Assembly: GCF_913773635.1 (NCBI RefSeq)
Contig: NZ_CAJYGQ010000001.1
Location: forward strand, 124,001 to 188,000
Length of the DNA: 64,000 nucleotides
Direction: 5' to 3'
Source of the DNA: an uncultured Mucilaginibacter sp.
Lineage (GTDB): Bacteria > Bacteroidota > Bacteroidia > Sphingobacteriales > Sphingobacteriaceae
The notes under the pieces were generated by a model. That model did no database searches and was not told the DNA's origin. It saw only the letters and a program-made list of their open reading frames with translations. Positions 1-9,217 of the stretch are shown piece after piece (position 1 is the first letter of the stretch; each line of letters starts with the position of its first letter). The translations under genes and the position numbers were made by a program.

Positions 1-631
1 TATCGATTTGATAAAACTCCTGTGAGCTAAAACCGCACGGAACTATGCTCATTTTATTGGCGGGTGCGTTGTAGTATTGCATCAGGTCATCCATATCCTG
101 CGGACATTCGGCAATAATATGATCGGCTTCCAAAACTGCCTGTTCTTCAATTAATAAGCGCTCCTCAGGAAACTTATCCTTTTCGGCCTGATGAATTTTA
201 CGTACATGGCCTAATGCGTGGAACGTAACAACAAAAGGTATATCCAATTCTTTTTTTATACCTATGGCCACCAAAGCCGACATAAAGAAATTGGCATGTA
301 CCAGCGAATAATGTAATTGTTGATTGATGATGAAGGCAATCATATTGTCCTTAAACTCATCCATGTATTGCAAAATTTCTTCTTTTGCAATAACCGTTGC
401 AGGGCCCGCCGTAACATGAATTACCCTAACCCCGCGCACCCAGTTAACAACTTCGGGAGTTGTATTGCTTTCCTGGCGCGTATAAATATCAACAAGGTAA
501 CCTTGCGCTGCCAAATGCTTTGCAAGCTGGGCAACATAAACATTCTGACCGCCTGTATCAACACCTCCAAGGCTTGCTAACGGAGAAGCGTGTTCGCTGA
601 TAAAGGCAATTTTTTTGTGCTGTAATTTCAT
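1..631 (-). CDS. Glycosyltransferase family 4, N-terminal part (cut by window edge)
   Basis: The minus-strand reading frame is open from an ATG at 631 to the window edge (about 210 codons), so the C-terminal half is missing. The start reads MKLQHKKIAFISEHASPLAS, followed by the GGVDTGGQNVYV segment typical of the sucrose-synthase/sucrose-phosphate-synthase-like branch of GT4, where it forms part of the N-terminal Rossmann fold. The sugar donor and acceptor cannot be read from this half. The gene lies 10 bp downstream of another glycosyltransferase on the same strand, so the two are probably co-transcribed. The catalytic EX7E motif would be outside the window. Confidence 0.85.
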   Translation of the reverse strand, partial: MKLQHKKIAFISEHASPLASLGGVDTGGQNVYVAQLAKHLAAQGYLVDIYTRQESNTTPEVVNWVRGVRVIHVTAGPATVIAKEEILQYMDEFKDNMIAFIINQQLHYSLVHANFFMSALVAIGIKKELDIPFVVTFHALGHVRKIHQAEKDKFPEERLLIEEQAVLEADHIIAECPQDMDDLMQYYNAPANKMSIVPCGFSSQEFYQID

Positions 632-641
632 AAGCAATTAA

Positions 642-1595
642 TTATGCCGATAAAACATTCTTGTTTTTTTGAGTCACTTCGGCAAATAATTGTTCCCAGT
701 CATTGGTAAACCTTTCAATGTTGAAGCGCTTCAATGCTACTTCACGTCCGTTGTTTCCAATTTCACGGGCAAGTTCAGGATCGGCAATTAACAAATTCAT
801 TTTATCGATCAGGTAGTTTATATCTGTATGTATAAATCCCGAAAAGCCGTTATCAATTACGGCCGATAGTTCAGTAGTGGCTAATCCAACTACGGGTATT
901 CCCATCATCATGGCTTCGCAAATAGCCAGGCCAAGGCTTGTGTAGCGTATAGGGTTGAAGAAAAAGCGGTACCTGCTTTGAAATTCAGGTAACTCAGGGT
1001 GTAAGACTTCTCCCAGGCCAAGGTCTCCGGTATTCATTCCCACCAAATCAAGCGGAACGTATTCCCGTGCTTCCATAAAAACATCAAGGCCTAACAGGCG
1101 GCCACGGCTTGGTAAATTATTAATAACTACTATGCCGCGGGCAATATCACCTTTGTAGCTTATAGGTGATGTTGTTACGCCATGTTCTATTACGCGCGTA
1201 GGAGTTTGGTTACTTTCCCACATTAAACGGTTAAAATGCGTAACGTGCACAAGAGTAACATCAGTGGTATCTAAAATATGCTTAGTATCAGTAGGATGCT
1301 GGCGAGGTGGATCATGTTCTATGTATATTTTGGGTAGCTCGCGCTGTTCGGCACTTAAAATTTCGTACTGATCTTTTAAGTAATTCTGATTGGTTTGAAA
1401 TAGTATACAGTCAAATTCATAATTCTTTACTTCATTGGCCGGAATTTCAATGACATTATCGCCAAATGGAAATGTTTCACCTCGCCCGTAATATCCTTCA
1501 GTTTTTTCGGGCTTGGTAGGTATGTAAATGGTATAATTTCCCTGCGACAGATAAAACAAATAGCTGCCATGAATATGCCAGGTAAAAATTTTCAT
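642..1595 (-). CDS. Glycosyltransferase (GT4-like, GT-B fold)
   Basis: A 317-residue cytoplasmic protein beginning MKIFTWHIHGSYLFYLSQG. The C-terminal half has the GT4 signature region (GLAICEAMMMGIPVVGL) expected of the donor-nucleotide binding domain. The first glutamate of the usual EX7E pair is a threonine here (T-S-L-G-L-A-I-C-E), which could mean a different catalytic arrangement. The N-terminal half is divergent. It is the first gene of a minus-strand pair with the glycosyltransferase ending at the window edge. The role is probably surface or storage glycan synthesis; the substrate is unknown. Confidence 0.85.
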   Translation of the reverse strand: MKIFTWHIHGSYLFYLSQGNYTIYIPTKPEKTEGYYGRGETFPFGDNVIEIPANEVKNYEFDCILFQTNQNYLKDQYEILSAEQRELPKIYIEHDPPRQHPTDTKHILDTTDVTLVHVTHFNRLMWESNQTPTRVIEHGVTTSPISYKGDIARGIVVINNLPSRGRLLGLDVFMEAREYVPLDLVGMNTGDLGLGEVLHPELPEFQSRYRFFFNPIRYTSLGLAICEAMMMGIPVVGLATTELSAVIDNGFSGFIHTDINYLIDKMNLLIADPELAREIGNNGREVALKRFNIERFTNDWEQLFAEVTQKNKNVLSA

Positions 1596-1988
1596 AGGTG
1601 TTGTTATTAGTGATGCTTGCTTAAGTTGCTTCTCAATAATGACACCGTTTTTGACTTTTAGTTTTAAAATATTGTTTATAATTAAAATTGTAAGCTTTAA
1701 ATTATGATTGTGATAAATACTGAACTAATAACAGCCTGATATTTATTAAAAATTAAAAAATTAGAAAATTTTAAGAAATGCTTTGGCACGCCACACGCTA
1801 TGGTAATAATTAATTATGTATAGAGAAGTGAACCTTGTTGTTCAGTAAACGTTTCAACTTAAAGATTGAAGGATTACGGATTTAAGTTTCATGGATAAGC
1901 TATTTAATTATTAATGCAATGAATTATTTATAAGTTATTTTTTAAAAACACATGTTGTAAAAATGTTGTAGTAGATAAAAATGCTTCT
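1596..1988. other. Divergent intergenic region, no gene seen
   Basis: 393 bp of AT-rich DNA separates the minus-strand glycosyltransferase pair from the FAD/Rieske gene, so promoters for both directions should lie here. No TAnnTTTG element was found in a convincing position on either strand. A short tandem-like repeat of the type TGTTGTAAAAA/TGTTGTAG lies just before the start at 1989. No RNA gene or small ORF could be supported. Confidence 0.5.
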
Positions 1989-3521
1989 ATGAATAACATC
2001 ATTTCAAATCTTAACCGTGATGGCAGCCTGGCCAGCCCATGGCAGCAATCCAACATGTTACACGTTAATACTAACAGTGATTTAAGTGAACTTTTTGACT
2101 GCCTTGTGGTTGGAGCGGGCATAACCGGCTTAACTGCCGCCTTGCAACTTCAAAAAGCCGGAAAAAAGGTTGTAGTTGCCGAAGCTTATACTATTGGTTA
2201 TGGTACCACAGGTGGTACTAGTTCGCACATTAATACTTTTGCAGATACTACTTACACAGAAGCTGAAAGCGCTTTTGGAGAAGAAGGCGCTATACTGTTT
2301 GCTCAGGCTGTAAAGGGAGGATTAAATATAATCAAACAAAATGTTGAGCAATACAATATCGATTGTGATTTGAGTTTTAAGCCCGGCTATCTTTACGCTG
2401 AAGATGACAAGCAAGCCAAAGAATTAGATGACATTTATAAGGGCGCTAAAAAGGTTGGAGTTGACGTTGACTATGTTGAATATGTACCTGTAAACGTTCC
2501 TTACCAAAAAGCGCTTGTGTTTACGGGGCAGGCACAGTTTCATCCAATTAAATACTTAAACAGCCTTGCCAATGAATTTACGAAAGCTGGCGGTTTGCTT
2601 TTGCAAAATAGCAGGGTAGAAGAAGTTGAAACAAGCACCGATATACATGTTGCCAAAATTGGTGGTGCGGGCGTAAAGGCAAAAACTGTTATTTACGCAA
2701 CACATATGCCGCCGGGCATCAATAACCTAAACATGCGTTGCGCTCCCTATCGCAGTTATGTGCTGGGCGTTAAACTTATAGGCGACAATTATCCTGATGC
2801 CTTAGTTTACGATTTGCAGGAGCCTTATCATTACCTAAGAACACATGTTATTGACGGCGAAAAGTATTTGCTGGTAGGTGGAAACGATCATAAAACCGGA
2901 CATGATGACGAGGAAGCCGCTTTTAGCGATTTGGAGCAATACACACGTCAGTATTATGATGTGGAAGCGGTAGTGTATAAGTGGTCTTCGCAATATTATG
3001 TGCCTGCAGATGGTTTGCCTTACGTTGGCCAAATGCCCGACCGTGCTGATGGTATTTACGCCGCCACTGGTTTCAATGGTAACGGAATGATGCTGGGAAG
3101 TATCTCAGGCGCAATACTGGCCGACTTGGTAATGGGCAAAAAAAACGCCTTGGCAGATTTGTTTAGCATTAAAAGATTTAAGCCAGTTGATGGCTTCACC
3201 GAATTTGTAAAAGAGAATGCCGACGTGGCCTGGCATTTTATAGCCGACCGTTTTAAGGCCGAAGATTTACAACAGCTAAATGAAATTACGGCCGGCATGG
3301 GTAAGCTTGTTAAAATAGACGGTAAAAAAGTGGCTGCCTATCGTGATCATGATGGTGCTTTGCACACGCTCAGTTCTGTATGTCCCCATATGGGATGTAC
3401 CGTGAAATGGAACGCCAGCGAAACAAGTTGGGATTGTCCTTGTCACGGAGCGCGTTATGATGTAGACGGTAATGTTGTAACCGGACCGGCAATGCACCAT
3501 CTCGAAAAAATAAATATTTAA
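1989..3521 (+). CDS. FAD-dependent oxidoreductase with C-terminal Rieske [2Fe-2S] domain
   Basis: A 510-residue fusion. Residues about 37-400 form a D-amino-acid-oxidase-like FAD domain with the dinucleotide-binding motif GAGITG (42-47) followed by an acidic residue in VVVAEA. Residues about 420-505 form a Rieske domain with CPH (Cys465, His467) and CPCH (Cys483, His486), the complete set of two Cys and two His cluster ligands. No signal peptide is evident, so it is probably cytoplasmic. Proteins of this architecture are common in Bacteroidota and are annotated as FAD-dependent oxidoreductases; the substrate is not known. A strong terminator follows at 3540-3570, so it is probably a single-gene unit. 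Confidence 0.93.
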   Translation: MNNIISNLNRDGSLASPWQQSNMLHVNTNSDLSELFDCLVVGAGITGLTAALQLQKAGKKVVVAEAYTIGYGTTGGTSSHINTFADTTYTEAESAFGEEGAILFAQAVKGGLNIIKQNVEQYNIDCDLSFKPGYLYAEDDKQAKELDDIYKGAKKVGVDVDYVEYVPVNVPYQKALVFTGQAQFHPIKYLNSLANEFTKAGGLLLQNSRVEEVETSTDIHVAKIGGAGVKAKTVIYATHMPPGINNLNMRCAPYRSYVLGVKLIGDNYPDALVYDLQEPYHYLRTHVIDGEKYLLVGGNDHKTGHDDEEAAFSDLEQYTRQYYDVEAVVYKWSSQYYVPADGLPYVGQMPDRADGIYAATGFNGNGMMLGSISGAILADLVMGKKNALADLFSIKRFKPVDGFTEFVKENADVAWHFIADRFKAEDLQQLNEITAGMGKLVKIDGKKVAAYRDHDGALHTLSSVCPHMGCTVKWNASETSWDCPCHGARYDVDGNVVTGPAMHHLEKINI

Positions 3522-3539
3522 AGTACCCCATTATATAAG

Positions 3540-3570
3540 GCGCTTCCCCAAACCGGGGAAGCGCTTCTTT
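3540..3570 (+). terminator. Rho-independent terminator after the FAD/Rieske gene
   Basis: A perfect 10-bp stem GCGCTTCCCC (3540-3549) and GGGGAAGCGC (3555-3564) with a 5-nt loop is followed by TTCTTT. It lies 18 bp after the stop codon. Confidence 0.9.
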
Positions 3571-3729
3571 GTAAATTATTCCTCATTTTGTTGATTTTTT
3601 AGCTCTTGCAAGAGCATCTTGATGCATTTATTAACGCTGGATTTAATGTTTAACCGAAAGTTAAGTTCGTTTATGCGTTACAGTTGTAATTTTAATTGAC
3701 GCAAGATACTATGGCGTTGAATTTGTAGT

Positions 3730-3737
3730 TATTTTTG
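3730..3737 (+). promoter_or_regulatory. Possible -7 promoter element for the MFS gene
   Basis: TATTTTTG fits the Bacteroidota -7 consensus TAnnTTTG. No clear TTTG -33 box lies at the usual spacing. A short hairpin (ATGGG...CCCAT, 3739-3755) follows immediately and would sit at the start of the transcript. Confidence 0.3.
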
Positions 3738-3777
3738 CATGGGTTAATAGCCCATCCCTAATTAAACTATTTATTAA

Positions 3778-3819
3778 ATGCAAAACGGGCACCCGTGTGG
3801 CGGGTGCTGTATGGTATGA
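3778..3819 (+). other. Possible 13-codon leader peptide overlapping the MFS start
   Basis: ATG at 3778 opens a 13-codon frame encoding MQNGHPCGGCCMV. Its TGA (3817-3819) overlaps the ATG of the transporter (3816-3818) as ATGA. A perfect 7-bp hairpin, GCACCCG (3789-3795) and CGGGTGC (3801-3807), lies inside the frame and directly before the transporter start. This arrangement could allow translational coupling, but it could also be chance. Confidence 0.3.
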
Positions 3820-5315
3820 ACATTCGTCCAACAGAAAAAATTACAACAAGCCAGTTGAATAGTGGCTTGAACTTGGTTATTGCCGATGGCCTATCTGCCG
3901 AAGCAATGGTTGTTTTTACAAGCGGAACTTTTTTGACTGCAATGGCAATTAACATGGGGGCCACCAACTTTCAGTTAGGTGTATTGGCCGCATTGCCTAC
4001 CTTTACAACCATCTTCCAGCTTGCGGCAATTTGGCTGGTGCGCCGCTTTAATAACCGCAAGGTTATAACCACTATTTTTAATTTTTTAGCCCGATTACCT
4101 TTGCTGGCTATTGGCGTTATACCGTTTGTATTTACATCGGGTACCAGTGTGCAAGTGTTGATTATGCTACTGTTCTTTCAGCATATATTTGGCGATATAG
4201 GCGGAGCAGCATGGAATTCATGGATGAAAGATCTCATTCCGGGCGAGCGTTTAGGATCGTTTTTTTCGCACCGTAGCAGGATGGCTCAAACTTTAAACGT
4301 TACGTTAAGTTTGGCTACGGCAGTGGGTATTGATTACGTTAAAACTCATTATCCGCACTATGAAATTCTTACCTATAACCTGCTGTTTATGCTGGGAGGG
4401 ATATTAGGTATGGTAAGCGTTGGCCTACTGCTGCGCACACCAGAGCCAAAGGCTGAGGTTATTGACGATAAGCTTTTTACTTTATTTACCAAGCCTCTTA
4501 AAAACCGCAACTTTAGAAACTTATTGTTATTTAATTCATTTTGGGCATTTGCGCTTAATTTGGCTACGCCATTTTTCGCAGTTTATATGATGAAAACGCT
4601 GGGGTTGCCCGTTGCATACATCATAGCATTAGGCATAGCAGGTCAGTTAAGCAGTATAATATCAATAAAGCTTTGGGGTAAATATTCTGACAAGTTCAGC
4701 AATAAAAATATCATTAGTATTTGTGCTCCTGTGTACATAGGTTGTATAATAGCCTACGCATTTGCAGGCGTAAACAGCAACACGGAAACAACGTTGACTT
4801 TGTTAGGCGTAATACACGTTTTGAGCGGTGTAGCTACAGCTGGTATTAACTTAGCCTTGTCAAATATTGGTATTAAGCTGGCTCCGCGTAATGAAGCAAT
4901 CGCTTATATATCGACAAAAAATATGCTGGTTGCTATATCATCTACCATTGCGCCTATGCTGGGTGGTTTGTTTGCTGATTTTTTTGCAGTACATCAACTC
5001 AATTGGACCATACAGTGGAATAGCGCGGGCAACATTTCAAATATTCAGTTACTTGCTTTGCACGGTTGGAACTACTTCTTTGTTATAGGCGGAGTATTGG
5101 CTTTGTTATCCTTACGCTTGCTTAACAAGGTGAACGAGCACGGCGAAATACGTCGTCATCGTTTGGTGATACACATGCGCACACAATTGCGCCGTAAGTT
5201 GCGGGCTAATTTAGGCCGAAGGGTAACCGATGGATTGTACCTCCCTTCAACAATACTGCGCAAAAATATAGTGAAGATTTTTGGAACCGAATCTGTATAC
5301 AATAAGGCCGCCTAG
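3816..5315 (+). CDS. MFS transporter
   Basis: A 499-residue integral membrane protein with about 12 hydrophobic segments and a basic C-terminal tail (RRHRLVIHMRTQLRRKLRANL). The central cytoplasmic loop lies near residues 210-235. The frame could be extended to a GTG at 3795, but ATG at 3816 (MNIRPTEK) is preferred because the upstream codons lie in a hairpin and a leader frame. The substrate cannot be predicted. The next gene starts 191 bp downstream and is probably transcribed separately. Confidence 0.88.
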   Translation: MNIRPTEKITTSQLNSGLNLVIADGLSAEAMVVFTSGTFLTAMAINMGATNFQLGVLAALPTFTTIFQLAAIWLVRRFNNRKVITTIFNFLARLPLLAIGVIPFVFTSGTSVQVLIMLLFFQHIFGDIGGAAWNSWMKDLIPGERLGSFFSHRSRMAQTLNVTLSLATAVGIDYVKTHYPHYEILTYNLLFMLGGILGMVSVGLLLRTPEPKAEVIDDKLFTLFTKPLKNRNFRNLLLFNSFWAFALNLATPFFAVYMMKTLGLPVAYIIALGIAGQLSSIISIKLWGKYSDKFSNKNIISICAPVYIGCIIAYAFAGVNSNTETTLTLLGVIHVLSGVATAGINLALSNIGIKLAPRNEAIAYISTKNMLVAISSTIAPMLGGLFADFFAVHQLNWTIQWNSAGNISNIQLLALHGWNYFFVIGGVLALLSLRLLNKVNEHGEIRRHRLVIHMRTQLRRKLRANLGRRVTDGLYLPSTILRKNIVKIFGTESVYNKAA

Positions 5316-5506
5316 GTAACAAAAAGTAACTTTCTAATAAGTCAAGTTCAACCGGCTAGCTGTTTTACCAAAAACGTAATTTTTACCTTTATTTAAGTAA
5401 ATAAATTTTAATAATCAAATAATTTACCTAAAAGTAAACAACAGGTAGTGTGATTTGTAGTAAGGTGTAACAAACCCAAAAATTATAACAGTTATACCTT
5501 ACTCCA

Positions 5507-7225
5507 ATGTATGTACTAGGCATTAACGCCGTATTCCACGACTCGGCAGCGTGTATTATTAAAGATGGTGTTTTACTTGCTGCTACCGAAGAAGAACGCT
5601 TCACACACTTCAAACACGGCAAAAGGCCTGTTCCTTTTTCAACTTGGGAACTACCGTTTCATGCCATTGATTACTGCCTTAAAATAGCAGGCATTCACAT
5701 AAATGACGTTGACCATATAGCTTATTCATTTGATCCGTATTTACTTATTGGTGAGAAATATAAGGGTAAATCTACCATACAAATACCTTTTGAAGAAGGA
5801 AGTTCACATTTAAATCAGGACTTTATAAACGTATGGGATCCACTGTTCCTGTCATCAATTATTAATGCTCCGGGGCAGTTGCGTGATGGTTATCCGCACC
5901 ACCTTCAAAAGCGGTTTATAGGTTGTAATATTCAGAGCGAAAAATGGCACTTTGTTGAGCACCACATATCACATGCGGCTAGTGCATTCCATTGTTCGCC
6001 GTTTAAAACCGCAGCTGTAATGACGGTTGATGGTCGTGGCGAGCAGGCAACAACTACTTACAGCGTTGGTAATGGTAATCAGCTCAACAGAATTGGGCAG
6101 GTAAATATGCCGCATTCTTTAGGTTTACTGTACGAAGACGTAACTACTTACCTGGGCTTTTTGCATTCATCAGATGAATACAAGGTGATGGCACTGGCAT
6201 CTTACGGTAAACCTGAATTTGTAAATGATTTTCGTGAAATTGTACAGTTAGGCGCAAACGGACAGTATACCATTAATGACCAGCGACTTGAAGAACGTTT
6301 TGGTCCGAAACGTTTACGCCATGAAGAGTTCACTGCTCACCATTTCAATATTGCACATTCACTACAGCTTGTTTTAGAAGAAAGCATGCTAGAGCTAACG
6401 AGCTGGTTACAAAAAGAAACGGGCGAAGAAAACCTGTGCCTGGCGGGTGGTGTTGCGTTGAATTGCGTAGCAAACGCACGTATACGTGATAAGGGTGCAT
6501 TTAAGAATATTTGGGTACAGCCAGCATCAGGCGATGATGGTACAGCGCTTGGAGCCGCCCTTTGGGTAGATGCCAAAGAGCGTAAAACTGATGAACGCAA
6601 GTTCGAAATGACCCACTGTTACTGGGGGCCGGAATACACCGATGAGGAGATTGAAAAATCAATGAAGTTATGGAAAGTGCCTTATCGTAAGCTGGAGAAC
6701 ATTGCTGAAGAAACGGCCGACATACTTGCTCAAAATAAAATTATAGGTTGGTACCAGGGCCGTATGGAGTTTGGTCCGCGTGCGTTGGGCAGCCGGTCAA
6801 TATTGGCATCGCCTATAACAGCCGAAATGCAGGCGAGGTTAAATGAAGTAAAAGACCGTGAAGATTTCAGACCAGTTGCACCTGTTGTTTTAGAAGAGGA
6901 AGCTGCTAACTGGTTTGAAAACGGCAGATACTCACCTTTTATGTTGTTTGTTTATGATGTAAAGGCCGACAAGATTGATAAAATTCCTGCCGTAACGCAT
7001 ACAGATGGTACCGCACGTATACAAACCATTAACGAGCATCAGCATAAAAATTATTATGATTTATTGAAGGCATTTCAGCGTAAAACCGGTGTGCCTGTGT
7101 TAGTCAATACCTCGTTTAATACATTAGGAAAACCTATTGTATGTACCCCGCGCGATGCCATTGAATGTTTTTGGACTTCACCGTTCGATGCATTGGTTAT
7201 CGGATCGTTTGTAATTGAAAAATGA
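5507..7225 (+). CDS. Carbamoyltransferase, NodU/CmcH family
   Basis: A 572-residue protein starting MYVLGINAVFHDSAA. The N-terminal two thirds carry the ASKHA/YrdC-partner-like fold with the metal-binding HHISHAASAF segment. The C-terminal part has the family hallmark WYQGRMEFGPRALGSRSI and ends in the NTSFN region. The family transfers carbamoyl from carbamoyl phosphate, through a carbamoyl-adenylate, to sugar or antibiotic hydroxyls. It is the first gene of a three-gene operon: its stop overlaps the next start by 4 bp (ATGA). With GT2 and GT9 partners, it probably carbamoylates a surface-glycan sugar. Confidence 0.93.
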   Translation: MYVLGINAVFHDSAACIIKDGVLLAATEEERFTHFKHGKRPVPFSTWELPFHAIDYCLKIAGIHINDVDHIAYSFDPYLLIGEKYKGKSTIQIPFEEGSSHLNQDFINVWDPLFLSSIINAPGQLRDGYPHHLQKRFIGCNIQSEKWHFVEHHISHAASAFHCSPFKTAAVMTVDGRGEQATTTYSVGNGNQLNRIGQVNMPHSLGLLYEDVTTYLGFLHSSDEYKVMALASYGKPEFVNDFREIVQLGANGQYTINDQRLEERFGPKRLRHEEFTAHHFNIAHSLQLVLEESMLELTSWLQKETGEENLCLAGGVALNCVANARIRDKGAFKNIWVQPASGDDGTALGAALWVDAKERKTDERKFEMTHCYWGPEYTDEEIEKSMKLWKVPYRKLENIAEETADILAQNKIIGWYQGRMEFGPRALGSRSILASPITAEMQARLNEVKDREDFRPVAPVVLEEEAANWFENGRYSPFMLFVYDVKADKIDKIPAVTHTDGTARIQTINEHQHKNYYDLLKAFQRKTGVPVLVNTSFNTLGKPIVCTPRDAIECFWTSPFDALVIGSFVIEK

Positions 7226-8196
7226 GTGTTATTGCATCAGTAGTAATACCAACTTATAAACGCCCGCATTTACTACGAAAGTGTCTTGAAGCCCTATTGC
7301 AGCAGCAGTTTGATAAAGCTGCTTACGAAATAATTGTGGTAAGTGACGGGCCCGACAGCGATACGCTTAAAGAGGTGGAGCGTTTTAGCGGTTACGACAA
7401 GCCGGCTGTGCGCTACATAGCTTTACCTGGTAAAAAGGGGCCGGCTGCTGCACGTAATCTAGGTTGGAAAAGTGCGCAGGGAAGCGTTATTGCCTTCACC
7501 GATGATGATTGCATACCGCAAAAAAGCTGGCTGCAAAGCATGGTAAATAATTGTGCTCCGGGTCAGGAAATTGCATTAACCGGCAAAGTAATAGTACCGC
7601 TTAATGATGAACGCCCAACTGATTACGAGCTCAACACGGCCAATTTGCAAACGGCTGATTTTATAACTGCTAATTGTGCTTGTACAAAATTGGCTCTTGA
7701 AAAGGCCGGCGGCTTTGATGAACAGTTTAGTATGGCCTGGCGGGAAGACAGTGACTTGCACTTCAAGCTTCTTAACAACGGAACGCCGATAAAAAAAGTT
7801 GGTAATGCCGTAGTGGTGCATCCGGTAAGGAGTGCAAAGTGGGGGGTAAGTATAAAGGAGCAAAAGAAAACTATGTTTGATGCATTGCTGTACAAAAAGC
7901 ACCCTAAGCTATTTAAAAAGAAAATTCGTGGTGTGTCCCCTTACTTATATTACGCTATTTTAATTGCGTTTGTGTTGCTTGTTGCAGGTTTGCTTTCAAG
8001 AAACGAAAACCTTTTAGTAACGGGGCTGGTTGGTTGGGTAACGTTTACCATTTACTTTATATATAAACGTTTAAGCGCTACCAGTTTAACTTCCAGCCAC
8101 ATTGTTGAAATGGTAGTTACCTCGCTTTTTATACCTTTTTTGTCGGTTTATTGGCAGTGGTACGGTGCCCTTAAATACCGTGTGTTATTTATCTGA
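7222..8196 (+). CDS. Glycosyltransferase family 2 with C-terminal membrane segments
   Basis: A 324-residue GT2 (GT-A fold). The N-terminal catalytic domain opens with VVIPTYKRPHLLRKCLEALL and has a DDD metal-binding motif (FTDDDCIPQKSW) and the acidic REDSDL segment. Residues about 230-320 contain two to three hydrophobic helices, which suggests attachment to the inner membrane. It overlaps the carbamoyltransferase by 4 bp, and the GT9 gene starts 5 bp after its stop. It probably adds one sugar to the glycan built by this operon; donor and acceptor are unknown. Confidence 0.9.
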   Translation: MSVIASVVIPTYKRPHLLRKCLEALLQQQFDKAAYEIIVVSDGPDSDTLKEVERFSGYDKPAVRYIALPGKKGPAAARNLGWKSAQGSVIAFTDDDCIPQKSWLQSMVNNCAPGQEIALTGKVIVPLNDERPTDYELNTANLQTADFITANCACTKLALEKAGGFDEQFSMAWREDSDLHFKLLNNGTPIKKVGNAVVVHPVRSAKWGVSIKEQKKTMFDALLYKKHPKLFKKKIRGVSPYLYYAILIAFVLLVAGLLSRNENLLVTGLVGWVTFTIYFIYKRLSATSLTSSHIVEMVVTSLFIPFLSVYWQWYGALKYRVLFI

Positions 8197-8201
8197 GATC
8201 A

Positions 8202-9185
8202 ATGAAATTACCTGTTAACGAAATAAAAAGCATAGCTATTTTCAGAGCCTTACAGCTGGGAGATATGCTGTGTATAATTCCGGCCGTTAGGGCCTTGCGC
8301 AATGCATACCCGCAGGCGTCTATTACGCTTTTAGGTTTGCCCTGGGGTAAATCCTTTACCGAAAGGTTTGATCATTATTTTGACGATTTTATCCATTTTC
8401 CAGGTTATCCAGGTTTGCCCGAGCAGCCGTTTGATGCGAGAGATTTTCCTCCATTTTTGCAGGAAGTACAAAGCAGGAACTTTGATTTGGTAATACAAAT
8501 GCAGGGTAATGGATCGGTAATAAACCCAATGATGGAACTCTTTGGTGCAAGGCATACCGCGGGTTACACCATAGAGGGGCATTACGCGCCAAACAACGGT
8601 TTGTTTATGACCTACCCTGATTTTGGTCATGAAATTGAGCGCCATATACGGCTAATGGAATTTTTAGGCATTGAACCGCAAGGTAAGGAGCTGGAATTTC
8701 CGCTTAACGAGAATGATGAGCAGGCATTAGAAAACCTCAAGCTGAATATTGAACCGGGAGATTATGTATGTGTACATCCAGGATCGCGCGGAGCGTGGAG
8801 ACAGTGGCCGGTTCAATACTTTGCAGCCCTGGCAGATCATTGCGCCGAGCAGGGCTATAAAGTTGTAATTACAGGCACCAAAGAAGAAGCCACTATAATT
8901 GACGATGTGATATCGCACATGCGCCATGATTGTATTAATACGGCAGGGCAAACCAGTATGGGTGCTGTAGGAGTTTTAATAAGAGATGCTGCTTTACTTA
9001 TTTCCAATTGTACAGGAGTATCGCATATGTCGTCGGCTTTTAAAACACCAAGTATTGTAATAAGTATGGATGGTGAGCCATATAGGTGGGGGCCGCTTGA
9101 TACTCGTATTCACCGTACGATAGACTGGCTACAATCTCCTGACTTTCATGCCGTATTTCGCGAAACGGTAGAAATGGTTGTGTAA
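8202..9185 (+). CDS. Glycosyltransferase family 9 (heptosyltransferase-like)
   Basis: A 327-residue GT-B enzyme of the ADP-heptose:LPS heptosyltransferase family. The N-terminus has the family pattern FRALQLGDMLCIIPAVRALR. The C-terminal domain has VCVHPGSRGAWRQWP, where family members bind the phosphate of the nucleotide-sugar, and a later SNCTGVSHMSSA segment. It is the last gene of the carbamoyltransferase-GT2-GT9 operon. Family knowledge points to lipopolysaccharide core or a related surface glycan. The next gene is convergent, 32 bp away. Confidence 0.92.
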   Translation: MKLPVNEIKSIAIFRALQLGDMLCIIPAVRALRNAYPQASITLLGLPWGKSFTERFDHYFDDFIHFPGYPGLPEQPFDARDFPPFLQEVQSRNFDLVIQMQGNGSVINPMMELFGARHTAGYTIEGHYAPNNGLFMTYPDFGHEIERHIRLMEFLGIEPQGKELEFPLNENDEQALENLKLNIEPGDYVCVHPGSRGAWRQWPVQYFAALADHCAEQGYKVVITGTKEEATIIDDVISHMRHDCINTAGQTSMGAVGVLIRDAALLISNCTGVSHMSSAFKTPSIVISMDGEPYRWGPLDTRIHRTIDWLQSPDFHAVFRETVEMVV

Positions 9186-9217
9186 GAAAGCCAACAGAAC
9201 AGTACCGGGCTTAATCT

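Noticed and set aside
3795..3815. GTG start for the MFS transporter
   Set aside because: The extra codons fall inside a hairpin and a short leader frame; ATG 3816 is a better start.
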